Origin: Alectoria sarmentosa
Taxonomy: Eukaryota; Ascomycota; Lecanoromycetes; Lecanorales; Parmeliaceae
Length of the DNA stretch: 64,000 nt
Reading direction: 5' to 3'
NCBI GenBank assembly: GCA_009733775.1
Contig: WOGZ01000146.1
Coordinates: forward strand, 17,691-81,690
Below the pieces are notes generated by a model that was not told the origin of the DNA, ran no database searches, and worked only from the letters and a program-made list of their open reading frames with translations. Below are positions 1-10,622 of this stretch, in pieces. The first letter of the stretch is position 1. Each line of letters begins with the position of its first letter. The position numbers and the translations under genes were made by a program.

Positions 1-2266
1 CGAGGATACTCGATGGTACTGTTAGCGCTTAATCTTGAAGGAACAGCAGGCGTATGAGGCGTATGTGGGGAGATGGGCTTCCCTGGTGATGATGATGGGG
101 ATATTGAAGTTCCTGCTACCATGGGCGGTACGCTTGATAGTTGACGGCTTGAGGAGGACGATGAACGATGCAACAGATGAGAAGAGGACATTGAGCTATA
201 TAGAGCATCGTTCGTGTCTCTCATACGCTGGAACTTATTCAAGGCAGCGCTAGTACGCCTAGCTGAGGCTTCAGTTGCAGCCTGGTCATTTGAATTCCTG
301 AAGCTCTTCAAATCCTTTTTCTGATCCAGTAACTTGAGGAAATCAGAGATATTGTCATCATCTGTCTGGATGGAGCCCGAGCTCGCGCCTCCACCTTCGG
401 CCAAGACCCCAGATCCAGGTTGGGCATTAGATAAAGTTAGGCTGGCTTTCCCGCTGCTGTTATCATCTTCCGTCCTACTACTACCACCAGTGGACAATTT
501 AGCTTTCCTGTGTCCGAAACTGCTGCTGTATCTTTGCTGAGGACCAGGCTTCGGCGAGTTGGATATCGGCGAAGGAACGTCTGCTGCATTTGGTGAACCT
601 CGTGAAGGAACCGAACCATATGGTCCAAGCGTTGAAGGCGCTCTGGCTTCAGCTAAAGCTGCGAGTGGCGAAGCTTTCCCCAATGATCCTCGTGGGACGG
701 AGGTCATCAGCTGCTCGGCTTGTGAAGGCGAGGCAGACAATGAGGGACTCTTGAAAGGCATGAACGATACGGATGGTCTCCTGCCGACTCCTGGGCCACC
801 GTCAGCGGAGCGAAGAGACGACCTAGATCCTTGAGCAGATCGCATGTTTGGATGTGCTCTCCTGGATACCATGTCCTCGGGGGATTCAGAACCCGCATTC
901 CGTGCAGCACGGAGAGCAGATAATGGGCTCGAGCCAGTAGCTGGGCCTGGTTGGTGGAAAGTGGACATACTGCCATAGGCCTGGCCTTGATCAGGACGCG
1001 GGATGCTGTCCCGCCTGTTGTGCGGTAATGAGCCAGCTGCTACAGAAGTGGGACGAACAGCGTAGTCTTTTCGTTGTTTACTAGCATCTTCTCTGCGCCC
1101 AAGAGAGGGCTCAAAGTACTGGTCGTCCATGCCCATGAATCTGGAGCTCAGAAAAGCTTCCGAGGTATCAACGCGAAAATCGCACTGGTTTCGATACGTG
1201 ACTTGGAGGCAAAGGGGTCCAGCAGGAGAATCGATAGGGTCGAACACGAAGGTATCGAGAACGTCACCGTCACTTTTGAACAGAGGTACTGCTAATTGAT
1301 CATTCTTATGTTGTTGTTCGGATTGAGGACCTTGCGTGATACGATATCTGAGCTTCGGCAATTTAGGAGCTGAGCCGGTCTTAGATGACCTCTTGCCAGA
1401 TTTCCAGGCGGGAAGGAGCCTTGAATATGTATAGAGCGATCGTAAGAGCACAACGATATTCTTGTAGGTGCGAGGATTGTTGGTGCTCAGGTCCTGTGGG
1501 ATGTTACCTGGAGATTGTCCAAGTTGTACAACCCATCTCTCAATGACAACTTCTGATCGCGAAGATTGACCACTGCCCCCAGCTGACGAAGATGGAGACT
1601 TGTTCAGCGCCTCTTCAACGTCCCATCGCCTTCCTTGCTCGTCGATAATCACTAAGCTTTGACTATTCGTAAGTTCTTGCGCATCGACATATAACTCGAC
1701 AATCATTGGTAGAGGTCGATGGCTGATAGCGTCACAACTTCTCCAAAGGCGAAGGTCATCTCGGAGGACATCAGTCTCGTTGATCTCGACATTGAACTGT
1801 TGTAGAGCAAATCAGCCCTGTACTCGCGGGATCCACCTTGGGTAAGTCTAGGAAGAAGTACTGACCCATTTGTTCACCCTTTTGATCCCTTCTTTCGAAT
1901 ATGCTTGCGACAGAGAAACCCGGGAATCAAGGATGGTCAAGGCACACTTCGTAAAGTAGTTCTAATATCATGAATTAGACCAGATCATTATTTCCAAAGT
2001 CAAGGGACATCCTGATAACACACCTGAATGACCTGATTCAACTTGGCCACTGAGTCTTTGCCCTGACTGGCGCTCTCAGGATCTCGTAGTATTGCATCCA
2101 CTCCTTCGCCTACTCCAATTCCTTGCTCACTTGGCGTACCCCTACCTGAACTTGCTCTTGATCCAGTCGAAAGCTCTTCTCTGGTGTTGTTGGGCCGTGT
2201 GGGATTTGTTCGTGGAGAATTTGCTGGGGAAGCCGTCATCGGCGACGGTCGAGGATGTTGGTGCAT
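1..2266 (-). CDS. ATG13: Autophagy-related protein 13 (Atg13), C-terminus cut by window edge
   Basis: Regulatory subunit of the Atg1 kinase complex that starts autophagosome formation. Three exons were read: 2266-2024, 1961-1866 and 1796 to beyond base 1, with introns of 62 and 69 bp; about 711 residues are visible. The start is the first ATG of the open frame and gives a Ser/Pro-rich head. An N-terminal HORMA-type domain follows (about residues 73-330), with family segments such as KLNQVIQNYF, SKEGIKRVNKWF, EINETDVLRDDLR and FDPIDSPAGPLCLQVTYRNQ. The rest is a long Ser-rich disordered region containing RRPSVSFMPFKSPSLS and DDDNISDFLKLLDQKKDL, which resemble conserved Atg13 islands thought to be phospho-regulated and to bind Atg17/Atg1. 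Exon junctions were set by reading across splice sites; phases agree. Identification rests on recalled family pattern and is strong. The stop codon lies outside the window. Confidence 0.92.
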
Positions 2267-3616
2267 GGTTGTTGTGCTAGGTTCCAGCCCGGACTAAGGC
2301 GCCAGGAGGGTCCTCGAGACTGAATGTCCAAAACCCACTTCTCGACCTATGCAAGATGAAGGGTATCCAGGATTCCCATCCAAGTTCATCCAACAATTGG
2401 AGTCTCCATGATTACATGGTAGCGACTGTGTTCAAGGATTTTGACGGATTGCTCTTCCAATTGGAAGGTGTTGAGTGTGGGCGCATGCAGGCGGAGCTGT
2501 GCGGCTTGATTGCTAGGGATACATTGCTGTTGGTGACGAAGGCGGGAAATCGTCCAGGTAAAGCTCAAAACGTAGGCTCCTAAAGTAGATTTGTGATACT
2601 GACGCCTGAGAAAGCGCTTAGAGGGCGGTCAGTGCACAAGGCTGCCTCCAATAGCTGATAAAGCTTCTTCTTCTCGGTTGAGAGAGTTCCAGCCTGAGCG
2701 CAGAACGTCAAGCAAGACGTTAGGCCTTCATTGCGCCGATATCGAAAGTGAAGAAAGTGGATGACTCGAATTCAAGAGTCATATGGCTAGCTTGGGGTGC
2801 AGGGATCCTGGAAGCGTTGTCATCAATTTACCCAGGCAATTGTGTCACCTCGAGCATGAGTTGCATGATCGTGTCAAAGTATAGATGGTCACAGTGTCAA
2901 GAAGAATGTCGACCTTGGTGTGAGACATTCAGGCACATGATGTTTTGTCTGGAGCATCTTGAAATCTGGGGCCTAGGCTGGGCTTGGTCTAGCACGGACG
3001 AAACCGTCAGCCTTACGGCTCTTAGCTCAACTGATAAGCCTGCGAGCCTACCTTGGTAAAGTAGGTTGTGCTAAAGCGTTGAGTGGTAGACAATGGCCTA
3101 TGAGGCAAAAGCTATATTTAATATACATTTGCTAGGGATTTTGAACAGCATTTGAAGTGTGTCAAATAATCTGAGAGAACTGGAAAGTTATCAAGCTAAA
3201 TGGGCTCAGGGGGCATGCTAGTGCTATTTGCTATATACTCAAACAACGCACGTATAGAAAAAGCTCCAGAAACGGCAAGCTCCCTGTTGACGAGAGTGGA
3301 AAATTCAGCTTGCGACAAGTTGAACAGATCCGAAATGATCGTTCCCGTATGGTAATGCTGTTCGCCGACAATAGTCGTCAGCAACCGAGAAAGCAACGGT
3401 TGTGCTCAGTTCTCAAACTAAGTCTTCCAAACGCGGAACATCCTTGACGCCTGGTACCAGGCGATCTATGACCCTTCTCTCCAGACGGTAACGATGCCTT
3501 ATAGACGGAGCTTTGCAATACTTTTATTGATCTAATGTAAGAGGATGTCCGAATGATAGAACAGTTCCAGCCGAGTGTTGAGAGACAATGCCTAGTGGCG
3601 GTGCTAGATTTTTATT
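2267..3616. other. Intergenic, upstream of ATG13 and downstream of the sugar isomerase
   Basis: About 1.35 kb of ordinary composition. It holds the 5' flank of ATG13 and the 3' flank of the sugar isomerase, both on the minus strand. Short open frames occur (2356-2583 and 2748-3059 plus, 3196-3396 minus), but none shows a recognisable domain, a good start context or splice continuity, so no gene is called. Confidence 0.6.
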
Positions 3617-4543
3617 TTAAATATTGACAGAAGAAGGCTTTCCGCTGTTCGTTGACGGTGAACCACTCGCGCGATGGCTGAAACCAATAGCGCCACCAGG
3701 ATGATAACCCTGGAAAACCGCTGAGGGGTCAAGATGAAGACGTCGGGCGACCGCCATTGCTAGAGCATCAGTCAGAGCAAGTGAAACGGTCGTAGACGTC
3801 GTTGGAGCAGCCACGCCAAAGGATTCGACCTCGGAGATTGGAATTGGTGCTGGGAGCAGGATGGACAGATGCGGAGAGCGAGATTCAAACAGCGGACACC
3901 TCGAAGGGCCCATATGAGACGTCACCGCTATGAGTGCCATTTCAGGGGGTAAGTATGGCAAGAGGTTCAACAATTCTGGCGTCCTTCCAGAGAAAGTAAT
4001 TATAAGGATTGTGTCATTCTGGTGCAACCAGTCAGCTTCGTAGTCTCATATGGCAACAAGGACATTTACTTCTCCTATCATGCCTAAGTCGCCATGCAAA
4101 GCTTCTGTAGGGTGAAGGAAGGCACTTCGTATGCCAAAGCTGTTCATTGTCGCAACCACCTTCTGGCCAATCTTGCCACTCTTCCCCACACCGACGACCA
4201 CAAGTTTGCCACCGGATTTGATAGATGTTGAAATCGCGTCGACAGAGTTGGCGAATCCCTCATGGGCAATGACATCAGACTCATACAGGCTTTCAAGCTG
4301 TGTTAAAGCATCCCGCTCCGTCCTGATAACGTGTAGGGCTGTAGCCAATGCGTCTTTGCTGCCGATTTCGTCGATGGACCCTCCTGCATCGGACATTGCT
4401 GCAGATGAAAGTGGCGATGTCGGTGTTGGGGGCAACTGGAACATGGCTGTCGAAACCATTTCTGATTCGCCCATCACGAATGGAACGGAGATGGGGGGTT
4501 TCTTGCTTGGTGATGACGATCGGGACTGGGAATTCACAAGCAC
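3617..4543 (-). CDS. SIS-domain sugar-phosphate isomerase, KpsF/GutQ (arabinose-5-phosphate isomerase) type
   Basis: Likely interconverts ketose- and aldose-5-phosphates, as KdsD/GutQ enzymes do; the fungal substrate is unknown. Two exons, 4543-4070 and 4018-3617, are joined over a 51-bp intron whose length is a multiple of three and which carries an in-frame stop and a GCTGAC branch site; the product is 291 aa. After a Ser/Pro-rich leader of about 60 residues comes one SIS domain: GVGKSGKIGQK (Lys121), FLHPTEALHGDLG (His144), FSGRTPEL (Glu173), APTTSTT and YHPGGAIG (His264). These line up with the Lys, His, Glu and His described as catalytic in E. coli KdsD. The CBS pair found at the end of the bacterial enzymes is absent. 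The start could lie further upstream, because the leader is poorly constrained. Confidence 0.85.
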
Positions 4544-6525
4544 TCGAGCGTCTTTGAGAGTTCAAGACATGATAGTGAATATGTTTCCGAGAAGTAGACG
4601 ACCCTCGAAGGTCTACCACTTCGGTTCCAATCTGAGCTCAAAGAGACAGAGCAGGAATTGCAGTGTGGAGGAAAGGGTGGAAAGCGTCCACAAGGCTGAA
4701 GAGTTGTGGCCGCAGCTTACCCACCGAGTGGAAGAGGAGCAGGATCAAGTCATTTTATAGAGAGTGAGGGTTCGATCAGGTAAGCACCCGCAAGAACTTT
4801 TCATGATATGAAGACCCTCGGACGTAGGCCAAATTATCCGATTCGCACGCAATCTGGAGATAGCATTTATTTCCCTGCCGTTTCTTTGTGTCAGCAATTT
4901 GTTTCTAAGCCTTGAATCTAAGCCGCATGCAGGAGATGCATTCGTCATTGACTGTGCATGAGCATCAATAGGGGTCCAAGAAGGGTTTCAGGTGCTCAAC
5001 GTCGATATTGACTGTATGGCGTTGAAACACCGCCGAGTATCTTTCGGCATCTTCGGCATCCTTATTATAGCGAATAGAGTAGAGGCCGCATGCCAAGCAA
5101 AATGATGACTGCAGGGATCCGCGTCGACCTTCCACCCGAGGGACCCCTTCCAACAAGAACAAACTCCATCTCCGCACGGCACTGCCCGTCTGCCCACTCA
5201 AAATAGCTCTATGTTGATGCTTTCACTTGCAGCAAGCTGCCGATCATCTACCTACATATTCTACTCTTTCGCCATAGGACGCTGCTCCTTCCCCATTCGC
5301 CTTGCGACGGTGAGAGAGAAAGCCTTGCGGTGGCCCAAGTCGCGGATCCTCAGCATCAATGCGAGAGAGACTTAAACCTTTTCTGTCGGTACTGTAGATA
5401 GTAAATTTGTGGCCAGTCACGGATCCCTAGCATGTACTAGTACTTTGGTCTCTTTTTCCGCGGTGCAGCGAAGTCTGACAGCCAAGGCGTCCCGCCCGAC
5501 CTATCGGCGCATACCATCTACTTCACCGCAGCTTCAACTATTATCTCATATTCAGCAGTGTATTCCAACATCGACTCTCTCTCAGGCTCGTTTCGTTCCC
5601 TCACTAGATGGCCCATGGTACTGTCCTCCCAAATGCCCCTCTAAACCGCCACCCTTCTGCACATTTGAGCGAAGACCCCAGGACTGGAACCTCGGCATGC
5701 GCACCCTCCACATCCACCGCGACCCTCTCTTCCTCCCATTCCCTCAGATCCGAACATTCTCATCTATCGCAGCCCTCATACCGCCCACTCCACAGCCACA
5801 CTTCATGGAACCGAAACGTACCATCCAGATAACATGAAACATGCATGACAGCAAAACGGTGAGATACAAAGCTTCGGCCTCGCTACGGCTTACACACGTC
5901 TACGTCAAATCGCATGGGTATGCTGAATTGTCATAATGATCATTCGGGGCGAGAATATCTCCTGACCAACATGAGTAACAAGGGAACGGAGTGGGAATGG
6001 CTGGCGAGAATTGACACGGATCAGCCTGCGTAGGAGAAGCTCGGGAAATAACAGTTGTTGCATGGAGAACGTTGGATGAAATTATTGTCAATGTGGTTGC
6101 CGGGATGATGCAGGCGCATAAGACGTACTGTGGTGAAGACCTATGCTTATGCCTCGTGAAACGAAATCATGACTGAATGCCCGTAAATGAATGCAAGCGA
6201 GCAGTTGTTGCAATGAACGAAAGTGGCCCTTGTATAAGAATAATGGCTAGATACGAGTAGCGCTCCGCACAGATATGGCGACCAAAGGAAGGCATTTCGT
6301 GCAGCGATTGAGACTGAACACCGATAGCAATATGCGAATCGATGGCGGGTAAGTACGGAAGTAAGCGTATGATCTGCATGATTGTTGTAGCTGTCTTGAT
6401 TAAAGCAATAGACGAAACTTGAAGTTAGCTGAATTGAAAACGTGCTTTCCTTGCAACCATCGATCTGAGGAGTTCGCATCAACAATGTGAATGGAGAGAT
6501 CAGCTCGTAGCAGTCTCCGGAGAGG
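4544..6525. other. Intergenic, about 2 kb without a convincing gene
   Basis: This lies between the 5' end of the sugar isomerase and the 3' end of the zinc-cluster regulator. The segment 5380-5840 is rich in pyrimidines on the plus strand and has an open frame at 5608-5832 (74 codons, Ser/Thr/His-rich, like a disordered exon). No second exon or conserved motif could be attached to it. The minus-strand frame at 6147-6485 is likewise unsupported. Confidence 0.55.
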
Positions 6526-8791
6526 CTACTCGAATTCGGTCAGAAACCCCTTCGCGCCCACCGTAGTCCAGTCCGTAGCCTCCTCGTTAGAACCATTACC
6601 CACTGCAGCGTCAGCAAGGTGCTGCAATCCACCACGAGAAGAACCGCCGTCATCGACTAGTTGATGGGCCCTATCTCCGAGCTTTTTGGTGATGAATGAG
6701 CTGATAGGAGTATTCCAGATCGTCTTTTGGGGCCTAGATTTGCTCGAGTCGATGTCCTCTCGAATGTAGCCAGTGTCGAGGATGGCCCGAAGCTTTTGCA
6801 AAGTGGCCACAGCTTGGTCATTTTCCATGTTCTCTGCCAGTGTGATGGCAGCGAGTCCAGCGAAATGATGGGTTAATGGTCGCACACCGCCAGTGGACGA
6901 GCCTAGCTGATCGACAATCGTGTGAGCGAGATCCAAGCGTTCGCTCGCTATCGAATCGGGGAATCCAGGAAGTCTGAGGGAGAGGAGCTTCAAATGGGCG
7001 AAAGCTAGATATACATGGGGCGTCTGACGGAATACATGATACAGTCCTTCACCCAACCGGTCAACCTCTCCTTTCATCAAAGTGTCAAGGAGAAGCTCGC
7101 GAGGATGAAAACGATTGCGGTCGGGATCTTGGTAGAGAATAGCATGTGATACATGGCCGAGCGCGAGTGAGATACCTGCAAGTCGTTATCATCAAAGTCT
7201 GGGGAGGACGGGATACTGTAGCTGTCTTTCACTTACGGACTATGTGGTAGGCTTCGGGTCCTAGAACATCCTCATCGGATGCAACCAGACGTGCACTATC
7301 TTCGGCAACCAGTAACGGACTAGCCGTGCTACTGGCATGAAAGCGGTCAAGCACAACTAGGCTCAGCCAAACGCGCCGAGCTAGTTTTGGGCTAGAATCT
7401 TCATCGGATGTGTTCCCCATATCAAAGGCGTGGGATCGGTGTAGATTCAAGTATGTTGCGATGCTAACCGCTTCGGCAATCCATGATGTATTACGATTGT
7501 TCACAGGACCACTGTTCTCGGTGCCGATAGCCATGAAGAACAAGGCCTGAAGGTATGCGAAATTGGCATCGCGCGTTCGGGCTTGGGGTCCCTCAGCTTT
7601 CAAAGCCGCAAATTCTGACGAGGCTCGCGCTGCCAAAGCGTCCGGCTTGGGAACAAAAGAACAATAGGCGACTGCTAGGTCGCGTGCGTAGAGCAAGGCT
7701 GTACGAACAGCAGGAGGTATACTCTCGAGTTCATGATGCACCCGGCCTTCTTGGTGTGCAAGCACAGGAAAAAAGGGTTGGATCAGCTTGCCGTAACTGT
7801 AGAAGAGTCAGGGACAATATCAAACTCGCCACACTCTAACTTACCTTTCAACCGATGAATCAGGTGCCATGTTGTTCCATGTGTCTCGCGTTTGATGAGG
7901 GATGAGGGATGAAGGATGCAAGACTCTGGGTCCTTGAAGTCCTTGTGCAGCCACATCGTTATTAGAGGCGCGGTGTCCTGCCACGTACTCTTGGAGCTCT
8001 TGATGATCTTGTTCGAATATTTGTGGCCCAACCATCATACCATGGTTTCTCTTTCTCGTGTAGTCAAGCGGTGGAGCATAGACGCTACTCACACCGGACG
8101 GATCGTGATTGACTGGGGCGTACTGCACCTCTGGAGGAGTAGCTCCAGAATGTTCTAACCTGTTTACACGCTCTGCTAATTCCTTGATGTACCTGTAAGA
8201 GAATGAGAATGTTTGTGTAGGCCCAGGATTTCTTGATGCCTGCTTACCCTTTACTTGGGCCTCGCTTTTGGGGCGCTCTTCTGAAATCGCACACCTGATC
8301 TGCTCGTTTGCAAGCACCGCACTGTATGCCCGGTGCCTCCGACTCGGCATCGCATCGTATCTAAAAGGTGTCAGTGATGAGCCCATGAAAGTTAGAGAAT
8401 GCCCTCAAGCAAGCGGGAGGTAATATACCTTTTTTCTTCTACATTCATCGCACGCTCTCGTGACCTTTGCCCTCTTTCTTGCAGAGGAATCTGCATTGCT
8501 CCTCTCTTGGCTTTGGTCTGCGTCAAGTCCTCGTTGTGCAAGCTGCTGTGGCGTGGAGGGCTGAGCTTCTCTCAAAATCTGCCCGTTTTGTGCGAAAGCC
8601 TGTCTATTGTGGTTTAATTGCCCATAATCTTGTCCATCACCGACAGGTCCTCGCATGTTTGCTGCAGGAGCTTGCTGCATGTGCGCGTGCGCATGCTCCG
8701 CTGGAGACATGGGAGGCTGGTTTGCATAGGAAAATGGATGCATTCCTCCATGAGCTGCCTCGGGGTCTGGGTAAGATGGCTTCGGGTCCAT
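6526..8791 (-). CDS. Zn2Cys6 transcription factor, Rgt1-like glucose-response family
   Basis: Nuclear DNA-binding regulator. Five exons: 8791-8429, 8360-8248, 8192-7845, 7796-7237 and 7175-6526; all phases agree, giving 677 aa. The zinc cluster is split by intron 1: CDECRRKK, then IRCDAE, QCGACKRADQVC, fitting C-x2-C-x6-C-x10-C-x2-C-x6-C at about residues 114-148. It is followed by RAPQKRGPSKGYIKELAERVNRLE, whose KRGPSKGY-IKELAER linker is the hallmark I associate with fungal Rgt1-type repressors of sugar transport genes. The middle region (YGKLIQPFFPVL to ARRVWLSLVVLDRFHA) is the usual fungal transcription-factor homology domain. The N-terminal 110 residues are Gln/Pro/His-rich. The start ATG sits in AAAATGGAC. 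Zinc-cluster class is near certain; the Rgt1 assignment is an inference from the linker. Confidence 0.88.
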
Positions 8792-9611
8792 TTTGATATG
8801 CTCTCGTCGATAAGCTCTTAAAAGAAAGAGCCTTTGAATGCGGAGTGGATGGAAAAGAAGTGGAGGATGATGTAGGTGTGTCGTGTAGAAAATGAGGTGT
8901 CGAGGGCGATACAAAGTTTGAGGCTAGCGCCATTGGAAGTTGGCTAGAGCTCTTGCAGCTCATACTTGTGTTGTCATTCGAGTAACCTGTGCTCTTCGTC
9001 TACAGAAAAGACTGGATGTGAGAAATACATCTATCGGTTTGAGCTCTACAGTCTAGAGGCCGTTGGACGGAGAAGGAGACAAGTTGTTCCTAGTCACGGC
9101 TCCGGAGTAACCTGAGGGAGCGAAACCCTAAGTACGGACGCAGCAATCGATCTGGTATCCATAAGACTACTTGATTATGTATTAATCTAGCAGAGGGGTT
9201 CAGATATTTGGTGGGCGCTCTGGGTGCAGTATTATGCTGTCTGAGGTTCAGGTGTTGATGGGTGAAAGCTGCCCTTGTTTAGATCGACCTTTCCAGGGAG
9301 GATGATGATCAACTGAGGTTGGAAACGTGGAATGCCTAGCGCATCCAAGCTCTATGACAAATACATTGTGGAACTCTTCCAGGACTTATAAGGCGGCTTC
9401 AAAGACCTCTCGGAAGAATCCAAGGAAATCCCCCAAGGACTGGGCAGACGCTTTCTGTATCAAGATCTTCCTCTTCCAACCTTCCGCGACTGGTCCTGGT
9501 GGTCCCTCTTTGGACAGGACAAACTCCAGATGGCCTGGAGGTGAATTCGGTGCTGAAGCGCCTGTCCCACGTGGGAGATGCAGTACTCCCTGCTCGCTCG
9601 GATAACCTATG
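8792..9611. other. Intergenic: 5' flank of the zinc-cluster regulator and 3' flank of TSR2
   Basis: About 820 bp. An upstream frame (8914-8792) runs in phase into the regulator start but has no domain support and is read as leader. No independent gene is visible. Confidence 0.6.
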
Positions 9612-10321
9612 CTATCTCTTCTTTCTGCTTAGCACCTCTGTAAATCCATCCTCATCGACCTTGGGCTGGACCTTCTCCTTGGGAGCCTTCACCAGCGCAG
9701 GTGCTTCTTCCATCTCGATGTCATCGTCTTGGTCTTCTTCGTCGATATCATCACTATCCCATTCGGTGTCATCTTCATCATCATTTCTAGTGACATGCTG
9801 AAAGTTGACTTTCCCACCACCACCCTGGCTTTGTCTCTCCTGCCACTTCGAATACATTTCATCCACCAATGCGAAATCGCCCTGCAGCGTCAACTTTCTC
9901 AGCCCAATGATCTTCGCAGCGATCTCTTCCGCACTGCCATCTTCGACGTTGACATCAAACTCATCGTTCATGACTTGGAGCATAAACTCCTCGAGATAAT
10001 CGACGTCGGCATCTGGTGCAGAGGATATCAGATCGGAGATTGCTCCTGCAAACCAGTCCCGCTTTTCTGAAGATTCAGGGCCGCCCCACGAGTTTTGGAC
10101 GGCGAGAGTAAGAGCAGGCCAAGAAGAGAGTGCGAGGGCAATTGACAGGTCGAATTTGCTTTGAATCTTCTCTGTTTTCCTTCAGCATTTCGAATCGTGT
10201 GAAGGCGATATTTAGATGTACCGGTGGATAAAGGAAGCGCAACGCCTCCCTGCGCTTCTCTTATTGGCTTGGACCTTGACATCGACAACGAAGTTGACAT
10301 TGACTTCAACAGTAAGGCCAC
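9612..10321 (-). CDS. TSR2: Pre-rRNA-processing protein Tsr2
   Basis: Escort for ribosomal protein eS26 (Rps26), acting in 20S pre-rRNA maturation and small-subunit assembly. Two exons, 10321-10222 and 10171-9612, flank a 50-bp intron with a GCTGAA branch site and join as STEKIQSKFDL; 219 aa, or 212 aa if the second ATG at 10300 is used. Family signatures are clear: LSSWPALTLAVQNSWGG, SSEKRDWFAGAISDL, YLEEFMLQVMNDEFDVNVED and the KIIGLRKLTLQGDF helix. The C-terminus is the expected acidic tail (DDEDDTEWDSDDIDEEDQ) ending in a basic RKKR. It is head-to-head with the alpha/beta hydrolase gene, with about 300 bp between the starts. Confidence 0.93.
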
Positions 10322-10622
10322 AATGCTGTTGTCGCGGATTTAACTCAGAATCTGCCTTAGTGCTGAATTCACGGCTCGGGAGATCGACAAATCGGAGATA
10401 GGATTTTGGACCAAATTGTGGACATGACGATCAAGATTGAGAACTCGCCAGATGGGTAACAGTACTCCGGAGGTACTCTTTTTTTCGTGATCCGAATACA
10501 CAGGTCATTGATTGATACTCACTGCATTTTATGCTATCGTTCCGACTGCTCTGCTCATCCTAGATGTTGCTTCGCAGGCTTCGACATCAACATTTCCTAC
10601 TTGCGCCGCCCCTTGAACAACC
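10322..10622. promoter_or_regulatory. Divergent promoter region between TSR2 and the alpha/beta hydrolase gene
   Basis: A 301-bp interval separates the two divergent start codons. Position implies a shared promoter. No specific factor site was recognised. A T-rich run at 10,479-10,486 is the only compositional feature noticed. Confidence 0.4.

Noticed and set aside
3196..3396. 66-codon minus-strand frame downstream of the sugar isomerase
   Set aside because: Reads moderately well but has no start context, domain or intron linking it to a gene.
5409..5837. 142-codon plus-strand frame and a 74-codon overlapping frame at 5608-5832
   Set aside because: Pyrimidine-rich intergenic DNA; two overlapping frames are equally open, with no domain and no splice partner.
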